Source: an uncultured Bryobacterales bacterium (GTDB taxonomy: Bacteria > Acidobacteriota > Terriglobia > Bryobacterales > Bryobacteraceae). From it: a stretch of DNA of 22,177 nucleotides. The translations under genes and the position numbers were made by a program. The DNA lies in assembly GCA_937959285.1 (NCBI GenBank), contig CALGAR010000037.1:1-22177 (forward strand), given 5' to 3'. Numbering within the stretch: position 1 is the stretch's first letter; each line of letters begins with the position of its first letter. Below are positions 15,136-21,597 of the stretch, in pieces. Under the pieces are notes generated by a model that was not told the DNA's origin, ran no database searches, and saw only the letters and a program-made list of their open reading frames with translations.

Positions 15136-17640
15136 ATGCGCAGACGTGCCGCTCTAAAGACCATTGCGTCTCTGCCCGTCCTTCCTAAGCTGAAGGGCGC
15201 ACCCGGAACCCGCACCTGGCTAGGTCCTCACTACTGGGCCAATCCACTGCAGGACTGGCGCTTAAGGGAGGACCGCTTGGAGTGCCACGTCTCCGGAGGC
15301 GACCGTAACGTCTTCTGGCTGACCCGCGAACTCACATCTCAGCCGGGCGACTTCGTCATGTCCGTGCGTCTTGGCGCTCTGGACGCGGAGGCCGCAAAGG
15401 AGAGGAGGGGGTGGGTTGGATACCGGATCGGAATGCGCGGCCATTTCAACGACTACCGCGACACCGCCATCCGAGGCCTTGGCATCGAAGCGGGAGTCTC
15501 CGCCGATGGCCGTCTCTTTATTGGAAAGGCGGAAGGCGGAGCGCCCCGGATCTCATCGCTCGAAGATGTCACGCTGCGGCTCGAGTCCCGCGGAACGCGT
15601 TTGGTTCTGACGGCCGGGGATCAGAAGGTGGAGGCGGACGTACCGGCCGAATGGCTGACGGGTGGCGTTGCTCTCGTCTGCCATGCCGGGGACCTGCCGA
15701 ACGGCATACCCGTGATGAAGGAGCCGGCTGCGGCGAATAGCGGCAAGCCGAACCAGGCACGAGGCGGCTCGATGCGCTTCTGGTTTCGCGATTGGACCTT
15801 GTCGGGTCCGAAAGTGGCTGCACATCCGGAGCGGGCCTGGGGGCCGATCCTGTTCACCCAGTACACACTCAGCCGCCGCGTTCTCAAGATGACAGTGCAG
15901 CTTGCGCCCACGGAGGGAGGTGAGCCGCCGGTGGAGCTGCGTGTCCGGGGCCGGGCAATTGCGAAATCGGAGATCGAAACGTTCTCGAGCACCGCGTCCT
16001 TCCGGATTCCCGACTGGGACGATACACGGGATCACCCCTACGAACTGGTCTACGAAGGTCAGAAGTACGCCGGCACAATCCGGAAGAACCCGAAGGAGAA
16101 AGATAGGCTGGTCGTCGGCGCGCTGACATGCCAGGGGGACTTCGGCTTTCCTCATGCCGAAATCGCCAGGAATCTGGCCGTCGTGAAGCCCGACATCCTG
16201 TTCTTCACGGGAGACCAGCTTTACGAGGCCAACGGCGGCTACGGGATCCAGCGGGGGCCGATTGAAGCCTCACGGCTGGACTACCTCCGGAAGTGGTACA
16301 TGTTCGGGTGGGCTTGGGGTGAATTTACCCGGCACATCCCCTGCGTCTGCCTGCCGGACGATCATGACGTCTACCATGGCAATCTCTGGGGAGCGGCCGG
16401 CCGCAAGGCCGAGTATCCGCCGCCGGAAGCAGGGCTTGAGGGTCCACCGTACCAGCAAGCCGGACAGGATTCGGGCGGCTACACGATGCCCGCCCGCTGG
16501 GTGAACCTCGTACAGAAAACCCAATCCAGTCACCTGCCGGATCCTCCGGACAGTGCGCGGGTCGACCAGGACATCACCGTCCACTACTGCCACCTTGTCT
16601 GGGGCGGCGTCAGCTTTGCGGTCCTCGAGGATCGGAAATGGAAGTCGGCGCCGAAGGTTCTGATGCCTGAGGCCAGAATCGTGAACGGGTGGATTCAGAA
16701 CCCGCAATGGGATTCGGCCAAACAAGGCGACGTCCCCGGTGCGCAGCTGCTGGGAGAGCGGCAGGAGAAGTTCCTCGAGGCTTGGGCTCGTGACTGGGCC
16801 GACGACGTCCAGATGAAAGCGGCTGTGTCCGCCACCATCTTCTGCAACCTGTGCACGCTGCCTAAAGGAGTCCGAACCGACTCCGTCACAAGCAAACTCC
16901 CCATTCAACCGTTAGGCGGCTACGCCGAAGGTGAAGCCCTTACGCAAGACCACGATTCCAACGGATGGCCGCAAACGCCGCGCAACCGCGCTCTGCGGTC
17001 TCTGCGTTCCTGCCTGGCGGTTCACATCGCCGGGGATCAGCATCTGGGTAGCACCGTGCAGTACGGCATCGACGACTGGAACGACGCTTCCTTCGCCCTC
17101 TGCACGCCGGCGATTTCCAACATCTTTCCGCGCCGCTGGTTTCCGCCAGAGGAGGGAAGGAACCGGAAGCCGGGCAGTCCGCGGAACACGGGCGAGTACC
17201 TTGATGGATTCGGTAACAAGATGACCGTCCATGCCGTGGCCAACCCGCATCGCTACGGAGTTGCCCCGCACGCCCTCAATAATCGCGCCCCGGGTTTCGG
17301 TGTCGTCGAATTCGATAAGCGCCACGGGAAGATTACGCTGGTCAACTGGCCCCGCTGGGCTGACCTGTCTCGCAAGAACGCCAAGCCGTACCCGGGCTGG
17401 CCTATTACAATTGACCAGCTCGATAACGGACTCTCCGCGTGCCGCTGGGAGTTGCCGCTGGGGAGGAAAGCGACCGGGCTTGTGGAGGTTCGCCGCGACG
17501 GAGAGGACCGGCCGGTTCTGATGTTCCGGGCGCTCCGGCCGCTGGCGGCAATTCCGGTCTGGACGCCGGGAACCTACAGCGTGAGGATAAACGGGCGGGA
17601 CCTGGGAATCACGCAAGCTGTGGAGCGGACGAGGGCCTGA
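15136..17640 (+). CDS. PhoD-like metallophosphatase with Tat-type leader and N-terminal beta domain
   Basis: An 834-residue protein starting at ATG 15136; no clear ribosome binding site. MRRRAALKTIASLPVLP resembles a twin-arginine leader, the export route usual for PhoD enzymes. Residues about 25-230 form a beta-rich, lectin-like domain not typical of PhoD. About 235-320 is the small Fn3-like N domain common in the family (LRVRGRAIAKSEIETFSSTASFRIPDW). The phosphatase domain follows with DILFFTGDQLYE (about 353-364), CLPDDHDVYHGN (about 406-417) and HIAGDQHLG (about 630-638), which supply the Asp, Asn/His metal ligands. A phosphodiester or phosphomonoester substrate is expected, with Ca/Fe or two other metals; the actual substrate is unknown. 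It converges on the deacetylase gene with only 8 bases between stops and stands alone in its direction. Confidence 0.85.
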   Translation: MRRRAALKTIASLPVLPKLKGAPGTRTWLGPHYWANPLQDWRLREDRLECHVSGGDRNVFWLTRELTSQPGDFVMSVRLGALDAEAAKERRGWVGYRIGMRGHFNDYRDTAIRGLGIEAGVSADGRLFIGKAEGGAPRISSLEDVTLRLESRGTRLVLTAGDQKVEADVPAEWLTGGVALVCHAGDLPNGIPVMKEPAAANSGKPNQARGGSMRFWFRDWTLSGPKVAAHPERAWGPILFTQYTLSRRVLKMTVQLAPTEGGEPPVELRVRGRAIAKSEIETFSSTASFRIPDWDDTRDHPYELVYEGQKYAGTIRKNPKEKDRLVVGALTCQGDFGFPHAEIARNLAVVKPDILFFTGDQLYEANGGYGIQRGPIEASRLDYLRKWYMFGWAWGEFTRHIPCVCLPDDHDVYHGNLWGAAGRKAEYPPPEAGLEGPPYQQAGQDSGGYTMPARWVNLVQKTQSSHLPDPPDSARVDQDITVHYCHLVWGGVSFAVLEDRKWKSAPKVLMPEARIVNGWIQNPQWDSAKQGDVPGAQLLGERQEKFLEAWARDWADDVQMKAAVSATIFCNLCTLPKGVRTDSVTSKLPIQPLGGYAEGEALTQDHDSNGWPQTPRNRALRSLRSCLAVHIAGDQHLGSTVQYGIDDWNDASFALCTPAISNIFPRRWFPPEEGRNRKPGSPRNTGEYLDGFGNKMTVHAVANPHRYGVAPHALNNRAPGFGVVEFDKRHGKITLVNWPRWADLSRKNAKPYPGWPITIDQLDNGLSACRWELPLGRKATGLVEVRRDGEDRPVLMFRALRPLAAIPVWTPGTYSVRINGRDLGITQAVERTRA

Positions 17641-17648
17641 CCTGACCG

Positions 17649-18374
17649 TCAGGATGGCCGGGCAATCAGCTCGCTGACCGTTCGAAACTGGTAGCCGCGT
17701 TCGAGCAAGGCCGGAACGATATGGCGAACGGCCTCGAGAGTGGGCCGGATGTCGGCCGACGGTCTGGCTTCCCGGCCATCGTGCAGGCAAAGAATGGCTC
17801 CATTCTCCGCCCCCCGAAGGATACGCCGCGTGATCTCCGCAGGACCCAGCTTCCAATCTCTGCCAATCACCGTCCACATCACTCCAAGGAGCCCAAGCCG
17901 CTGCTGCGCCTGTGCCAGGCCGAACCACCGGACGCCATAGGGAGGCCGGAACAGCCTTGGAGTCATGCCCGTGGCTTCGGCAATGGCCTGGTTGGCGGCG
18001 GCGAGTTCCTCATAGATAAAGCGGCCGCTGCGCAGCGATAGAAGCGCGTGTGAGTGACTGTGATTCCCAATCTCGTGGCCGCGCTCCACAACCTCCCGGG
18101 CGACGTCCGGCAGCCTCCGCACGGCGACGCCGCATTGGAAGAACGTCGCGCTGACCTTGTACTCGTCCAGGATCCGGAGCAGCTCCGGGGTGCCCTCGCT
18201 CGGTCCATCGTCAAACGTGAGAGCAATGCGCGGAAGATTGCGAGGCCCTCTCCAAACCGAAGGGCCGAACAGGGTCGATGACCGCGCCCGGGCAGCGTAC
18301 GCTAGGACGCTCCCGGCTGCGACAAGGCCCGCGGCTCCAACCGCCAACCCTCCCGTCATGGCGCTATTGGACAT
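17649..18374 (-). CDS. Membrane-anchored polysaccharide deacetylase (NodB domain, carbohydrate esterase 4)
   Basis: From ATG 18374 the protein has 241 residues. This start overlaps the stop of the enolase-superfamily gene by 11 bases and has GGGGG directly upstream; ATG 18359 is the alternative, giving 236 residues. A single N-terminal membrane segment (GLAVGAAGLVAAGSVLAYAA) is followed by a NodB domain with all five motifs: TFDDGP (53-58, base Asp55 and metal Asp56), HSHSH (105-109, metal His pair), RPPYG (143-147), GRDWK (171-175) and LCLHDG (195-200). The family removes N-acetyl groups from peptidoglycan or other polysaccharides outside the membrane, using a divalent metal. The longer open frame to 18920 is a shadow of the upstream gene. 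Coupling to an enolase-superfamily gene is unusual and gives no clear hint of substrate. Confidence 0.92.
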   Translation of the reverse strand: MSNSAMTGGLAVGAAGLVAAGSVLAYAARARSSTLFGPSVWRGPRNLPRIALTFDDGPSEGTPELLRILDEYKVSATFFQCGVAVRRLPDVAREVVERGHEIGNHSHSHALLSLRSGRFIYEELAAANQAIAEATGMTPRLFRPPYGVRWFGLAQAQQRLGLLGVMWTVIGRDWKLGPAEITRRILRGAENGAILCLHDGREARPSADIRPTLEAVRHIVPALLERGYQFRTVSELIARPS

Positions 18375-19608
18375 CCCCCGACCACTTCTCGCTGTGGTCG
18401 GACGTGACCGCCCATCTCTGCTGGGGCGAGATCCAGTCGAAGTAAGACCAGGGGCCCGGAATCCACGGGTACTTGTCGATGACGGACTCATCGACCTCGA
18501 CACCCAAGCCGGGCTCGCGCGGGACCAGGAGGTCCCCATGATCGATTTCGAGGGGATTCTTGAGAATTTCGGCTGCAAGCGGGAAGGGGTACATGCCGAT
18601 GCTTTCGGGCGTGGAGTAGCAGGGATATTCCAGCCATCCGACGACGCTTTCCGGCCAGCAGACTCCCAAATGCGCCGCTGCGATGACTTCCAGCGCCGTA
18701 CCCCAACAATGGAAAGCAAAGGATAATCCGGCCTTCTCGATTTCCGGGAACAGGCGCCGCCCCACCGCGTAGCCACCCTGGCAAACGAGGTCCATCTGGA
18801 CGTAGTCGACGCACTCGGTACAGATGAGGTCGCGAAACCGGTCCTCACTGGGTTCGTGCTCGCCGCTGGCAAGCGGCACGTAATCAGCCTTCCGGAGCTT
18901 GAGATACGCTTCGTGGTCATCGGGCGGCAGCGGCTCTTCCAGCCAGGCGATGTTGTAGCCGGCCATCTCCTGCGCCAGTTGCTCCACGGTTTCCTGGCTG
19001 TAGCTGCGGTCCCCCATGCGCCACCAAGTATGAGCGTCCACCATCAGGTCGACGTCCGGCCCGACCGCTTTGCGGACTTGACGAAGAGTCTCGATATCGC
19101 CTTCCGGCCCGAGTCCCGCCCGCAGTTTGTAAGCGCGAAATCCCATCCTGGCCACCGCCGAAGCCTCCTCCGCATACTTCTCGGGCGGCATATACATACC
19201 GGCGCTGCCATAAAGGCGGATCCGGTCCCGCACGCGTCCTCCGAGCAGTTCGGATACGGGAAGCCCCCGCTGTTTCCCGATGAGGTCGAACAGAGCAACC
19301 TCGACGGCGCAGTACACCTTGGCCGCCCAGGGATCCGCTCCCGGTCCCTGAAGGAACTGCACGCGAAGCGCATCGGGATCGCCAAGGAACCTGCCTGACA
19401 AGAAGGGCGCGACAACCTGCTCAATGACGGCCTGCATCTTCCCGCTGCCCTGTCCGGGAGCGTAACCGACCAGGCCGTTGTCGGCCTCGACCCGGATCAG
19501 CATCGCATCCCGTTTGAGAATCGTTCTCTCGCCTCCGTGGTACTGGAGCTTCAGGGGATTCGCAAGGGGATAAGAGAGCAGGAACGAGCGGACTTCTGCG
19601 ATTCTCAT
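18364..19608 (-). CDS. Mandelate racemase/muconate lactonizing enzyme family protein (enolase superfamily, sugar-acid dehydratase-like)
   Basis: A 414-residue protein of normal family length. The capping domain (about 1-125) begins MRIAEVRSFLLSYPL. The barrel carries the expected residues: YKLR (160-163, Lys161 as base, Arg163 replacing the second Lys of KxK), VDAH (190-193, metal Asp191 and His193), WLEEP (222-226, metal Glu224), SGEHE (248-252, metal Glu250) and FHCWG (299-303, His300 as acid/base). The DxH plus His300 pattern is that of acid-sugar dehydratases such as galactonate dehydratase, rather than of mandelate racemase itself; the sugar acid cannot be read from sequence. The start ATG 19608 has only a weak GAAG. 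A TACATT box 7 bases before the ATG is a possible -10. The gene overlaps the deacetylase start, so the two are co-translated. Confidence 0.88.
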   Translation of the reverse strand: MRIAEVRSFLLSYPLANPLKLQYHGGERTILKRDAMLIRVEADNGLVGYAPGQGSGKMQAVIEQVVAPFLSGRFLGDPDALRVQFLQGPGADPWAAKVYCAVEVALFDLIGKQRGLPVSELLGGRVRDRIRLYGSAGMYMPPEKYAEEASAVARMGFRAYKLRAGLGPEGDIETLRQVRKAVGPDVDLMVDAHTWWRMGDRSYSQETVEQLAQEMAGYNIAWLEEPLPPDDHEAYLKLRKADYVPLASGEHEPSEDRFRDLICTECVDYVQMDLVCQGGYAVGRRLFPEIEKAGLSFAFHCWGTALEVIAAAHLGVCWPESVVGWLEYPCYSTPESIGMYPFPLAAEILKNPLEIDHGDLLVPREPGLGVEVDESVIDKYPWIPGPWSYFDWISPQQRWAVTSDHSEKWSGDVQ

Positions 19609-19668
19609 CGCTTCAAATGTAACACCGGCCTCCGCTTTCAGGCGGTAGAGCGAAGTGGAGGGAATGGG

Positions 19669-19702
19669 AAAAAAGAGCCGGGCGCTGGTCAGACGCCCGG
19701 CT
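19669..19702 (-). terminator. Intrinsic terminator downstream of the molybdopterin-binding protein gene
   Basis: On the minus strand, AGCCGGGCG, a 9-base loop (TCTGACCAG), CGCCCGGCT, then C and TTTTTT (19674-19669). A perfect 9-base-pair stem with a T run is a textbook rho-independent terminator. It lies 55 bases after the stop at 19757. A second, weaker hairpin (CCACAAG 19712-19718 with CTTGTGG 19736-19742) lies between. It separates the molybdopterin-binding gene from the enolase-superfamily gene, which therefore needs its own promoter. Confidence 0.85.
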
Positions 19703-19756
19703 GAGGAGCACCCACAAGCCGCTCGGAGGAAACGACTTGTGGTAGTGGAGGAGCTT

Positions 19757-20728
19757 TTAAGCTAGTAAACCGCCATGACCGAGACAGGCGATTTCCCAGC
19801 CGGAAATCCTGTAATGCGCCAGCATCGGGGGCAGCACGATGTCCACAACGTTCGGCTTCGCCGACCGGAAGCAGCCTGGCGCAGAAACAATGGGTATGTT
19901 GTCTTTGTATCCCAATAGTAACAAATTGCCTGGTTCTACAGGAGCCAGGAATCGCTCCATATGACAACCGACCCGGGTCATCGCCTGGCCAACGACATCC
20001 TCAGGTCCGGCAGGAGCCGTCGTGGAGGCGACAAGTACGACTGAGGGCCTGGAGCGGAGGAGCTGGCTGAGCGCCGCCGTAACCGCCGATTCGTCCTCTA
20101 CCACAGCATGCTGAACATATGAGGTCACCCCGAAACGCTCCAGCCGCTGGCGCATAATGTTTTCAAAGAGCTGCCTGGCCCGATCGCCGCTGATCGGATC
20201 GCAATAGAGAACAGCCACACGAGGGTCTCGCATTGGGCGAGCCTGTAGGATCGGTCCTCTTTCTTTAAGAATCGAGATTACTGCTTCCAGTTGAGAACTT
20301 GCAACAGCAAAAGGCGCGCTTTTAACGGTTGCGATCCGTTGACCAGGCTTCGCGTAGCTGAAGTTCGTGGCGGTCGCGATCACAATACTGGAAGTGCAGT
20401 TAATTTGTCTGAGTAATTCGTCGTCGACCAGCACACAGCAAGGCTCAGTCGCCACCAGGTTCGCCCTTCCTCCGGCAGCAAGCCTCACTTCCACACAGCC
20501 GCACGCCATCTCTGCTCCGACCATCGAGACCGCTTGGTCCTCGGCAACTTCCCCCTCCTCGAGTTCGGTTACCCAGACTTCGCTCATCCCCTCGGTCTGC
20601 AGGAGGCGCACATCCTCCTCGCTGATGGTGTGACCTTTGGCGAGTAGTTTCTTCCCACTTTGCCGGAAGATCGTGCAGCAGAGGATTCTACCGGTCGAGT
20701 CTCGCACATCAACAGTCTGAGCTCTCAT
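19757..20728 (-). CDS. Molybdopterin-binding protein (MoeA/MoCF-like domain)
   Basis: A 323-residue protein. The N-terminal half (VLCCTIFRQSGKKLLAKGHTISEEDVRLLQTEGMSEVWV) resembles the MoeA-type opening in which a target domain leads into a MoCF fold. The C-terminal half, from about 165, is a molybdopterin-binding MoCF domain: VAVLYCDPISGDRA, LRSRPSVVLVASTTAPAGPEDVVGQAM and PVEPGNLLLLGYKDNIPIVSAPGCFRSAKPNVVDIV. The last segment matches the branch of stand-alone molybdopterin-binding proteins found near molybdenum hydroxylase and MobA-like cytidylyltransferase genes. MoeA's own GxSxGxxD motif is replaced by ASTTAPAGPEDVV, so it is probably not the molybdate-inserting enzyme itself. Cofactor maturation or delivery is the likely job, by inference. 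No molybdoenzyme gene is in this window. ATG 20728 follows a leader with a strong hairpin. Confidence 0.8.
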   Translation of the reverse strand: MRAQTVDVRDSTGRILCCTIFRQSGKKLLAKGHTISEEDVRLLQTEGMSEVWVTELEEGEVAEDQAVSMVGAEMACGCVEVRLAAGGRANLVATEPCCVLVDDELLRQINCTSSIVIATATNFSYAKPGQRIATVKSAPFAVASSQLEAVISILKERGPILQARPMRDPRVAVLYCDPISGDRARQLFENIMRQRLERFGVTSYVQHAVVEDESAVTAALSQLLRSRPSVVLVASTTAPAGPEDVVGQAMTRVGCHMERFLAPVEPGNLLLLGYKDNIPIVSAPGCFRSAKPNVVDIVLPPMLAHYRISGWEIACLGHGGLLA

Positions 20729-20824
20729 CTCAAGCTTCGCCTCTAATCTCCCTCAAGTCGATGCCGCCTTCCGGGAGGCGGCGTGTAGCAAGTGTTAATT
20801 ATCTAGAGTACAGTGGTCTTCGGT

Positions 20825-20852
20825 TTGAGAAATTCTCAACATACAGTTAAAT
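20825..20852 (+). promoter_or_regulatory. Perfect palindrome overlapping a plus-strand promoter-like pair
   Basis: TTGAGAAATTCTCAA (20825-20839) is a perfect 7+1+7 inverted repeat, the form of an operator for a dimeric regulator. Its left arm doubles as a -35 box (TTGAGA, 20825-20830), with a 16-base spacer before TTAAAT (20847-20852). It would face the small ORF at 20948. It also lies about 100 bases upstream of the molybdopterin-binding gene on the other strand and could control that gene instead. Confidence 0.4.
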
Positions 20853-20947
20853 TGTTCGGACCCAAAAAGTGTGAGAGGAGATTTTCTCGAACAAAGAGAG
20901 GGAAAACTGTAATTTCTGACACCAAAAGATTTAGGAGTTAAGCGAGT

Positions 20948-21016
20948 ATGGAGGTAGTCCACTCGCGGGACCGGCAGGATTCCCTAAAGAATGAGGTCAG
21001 GTTTACAGGCCATTAG
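20948..21016 (+). CDS. Possible small ORF, 22 codons
   Basis: The frame reads ATG to TAG with product MEVVHSRDRQDSLKNEVRFT followed by GH. AGGAG (20933-20937) lies 10 bases before the ATG, and a promoter-like pair is at 20825-20852. The stop codon runs straight into a hairpin, GCCGC-GAAA-GCGGC (21016-21029), with no T run after it. The peptide is polar and matches nothing I know. A frame this short with a ribosome binding site can occur by chance; conservation would decide. Confidence 0.25.
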   Translation: MEVVHSRDRQDSLKNEVRFTGH

Positions 21017-21048
21017 CCGCGAAAGCGGCAGCACGTTCCGGCAGCGGG

Positions 21049-21588
21049 TCAGGAAGGCAGCCGCCGCAGCATCGCAATTTCGTCGCAGCACTGAAACTTG
21101 GAACAGCTCAAACAATCCTTCCAGGCCTTTAACGGCAGCTCCCCCCGGTCCACCTCTCGAAACCCCAGCTTTCGGAAGAAGTCCGGCACATAAGTGAAAG
21201 CGAACAGGCCGGTGATGTCAAACTCGCCAGCCTCGCGGATCAGCATCTCGACGAGGGTGCGCCCGATACCGAGACCCTTGGCCCGCGGGTCTACCGCAAG
21301 CGAGCGCACTTCGCCCATCGTGGGGCCGTAAAAGTGAAGAGCGCCGCATCCAATCAGATGTCCGTCGGCAAGAGCGATCGAAAAATCGCGAATATTCTCG
21401 GACATTTCGAACTCGGTCCGCGGCAGCATGACTCCCTGGGCGGCATATGCGTTGATAAGACGCAAAAGCGCCGGCACGTCGCGCATCGAGGCTTTCCGAT
21501 AATTCACGGAAGAAACGCTGACCGGCGTTGGAAATTCCGGCGAATCCGGCTGCTTGAGCCGGAGAGATTCGATCGTAACCAGATCCAT
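21049..21588 (-). CDS. argA: GNAT-type N-acetylglutamate synthase (short ArgA)
   Basis: A 179-residue single-domain GNAT acetyltransferase. The acetyl-CoA site is visible as VRSLAVDPRAKGLGIGRTLVEMLI, and substrate-side strands as YRKASMRDVPALLRLINAYAAQG and FTYVPDFFRKLGFREVDRGELP. The C-terminal tail, KAWKDCLSCSKFQCCDEIAM, carries the Cys pattern found in short N-acetylglutamate synthases (the ArgA of actinobacteria and the ArgH-fused forms), which lack the kinase-like regulatory domain of E. coli ArgA. It makes N-acetylglutamate from glutamate and acetyl-CoA, the first step of arginine synthesis. It starts 9 bases after the argB stop, and argB makes the next enzyme in the pathway, which supports the assignment. 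A few codons of extra N-terminus (MDLVTIESLRLKQPD) precede the fold. No intrinsic terminator was seen after it. Confidence 0.85.
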   Translation of the reverse strand: MDLVTIESLRLKQPDSPEFPTPVSVSSVNYRKASMRDVPALLRLINAYAAQGVMLPRTEFEMSENIRDFSIALADGHLIGCGALHFYGPTMGEVRSLAVDPRAKGLGIGRTLVEMLIREAGEFDITGLFAFTYVPDFFRKLGFREVDRGELPLKAWKDCLSCSKFQCCDEIAMLRRLPS

Positions 21589-21597
21589 TTCTGCGTC

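Larger units (their letters stand above)
20729..21048. other. 320-base non-coding stretch with leader hairpin, perfect palindrome and possible small ORF
   Basis: This gap separates the molybdopterin-binding gene (minus) from the end of the argB-argA run (minus). Going upwards it holds: a G+C hairpin, GCCGCCT/AGGCGGC around TCCGGG (20763-20782), in the leader of the downstream gene and without a T run; an A+T-rich promoter-like zone around 20800-20860; the perfect palindrome TTGAGAA-A-TTCTCAA (20825-20839); a purine-rich run (20874-20910); and a possible 22-codon plus-strand ORF ending in a GAAA-capped hairpin. The leader does not match any riboswitch I can recognise by eye, including the molybdenum cofactor element. 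Confidence 0.5.

Noticed and set aside
16912..17928. 338-codon minus-strand open frame
   Set aside because: It lies opposite the PhoD-like gene and the end of the deacetylase gene. High G+C creates long antisense frames; the sense proteins carry catalytic motifs and this one does not.
18375..18920. N-terminal extension of the deacetylase frame
   Set aside because: The extra 182 codons overlap the enolase-superfamily gene out of frame and are Ser/Arg-rich noise. The NodB protein starts naturally at ATG 18374 with a membrane segment.
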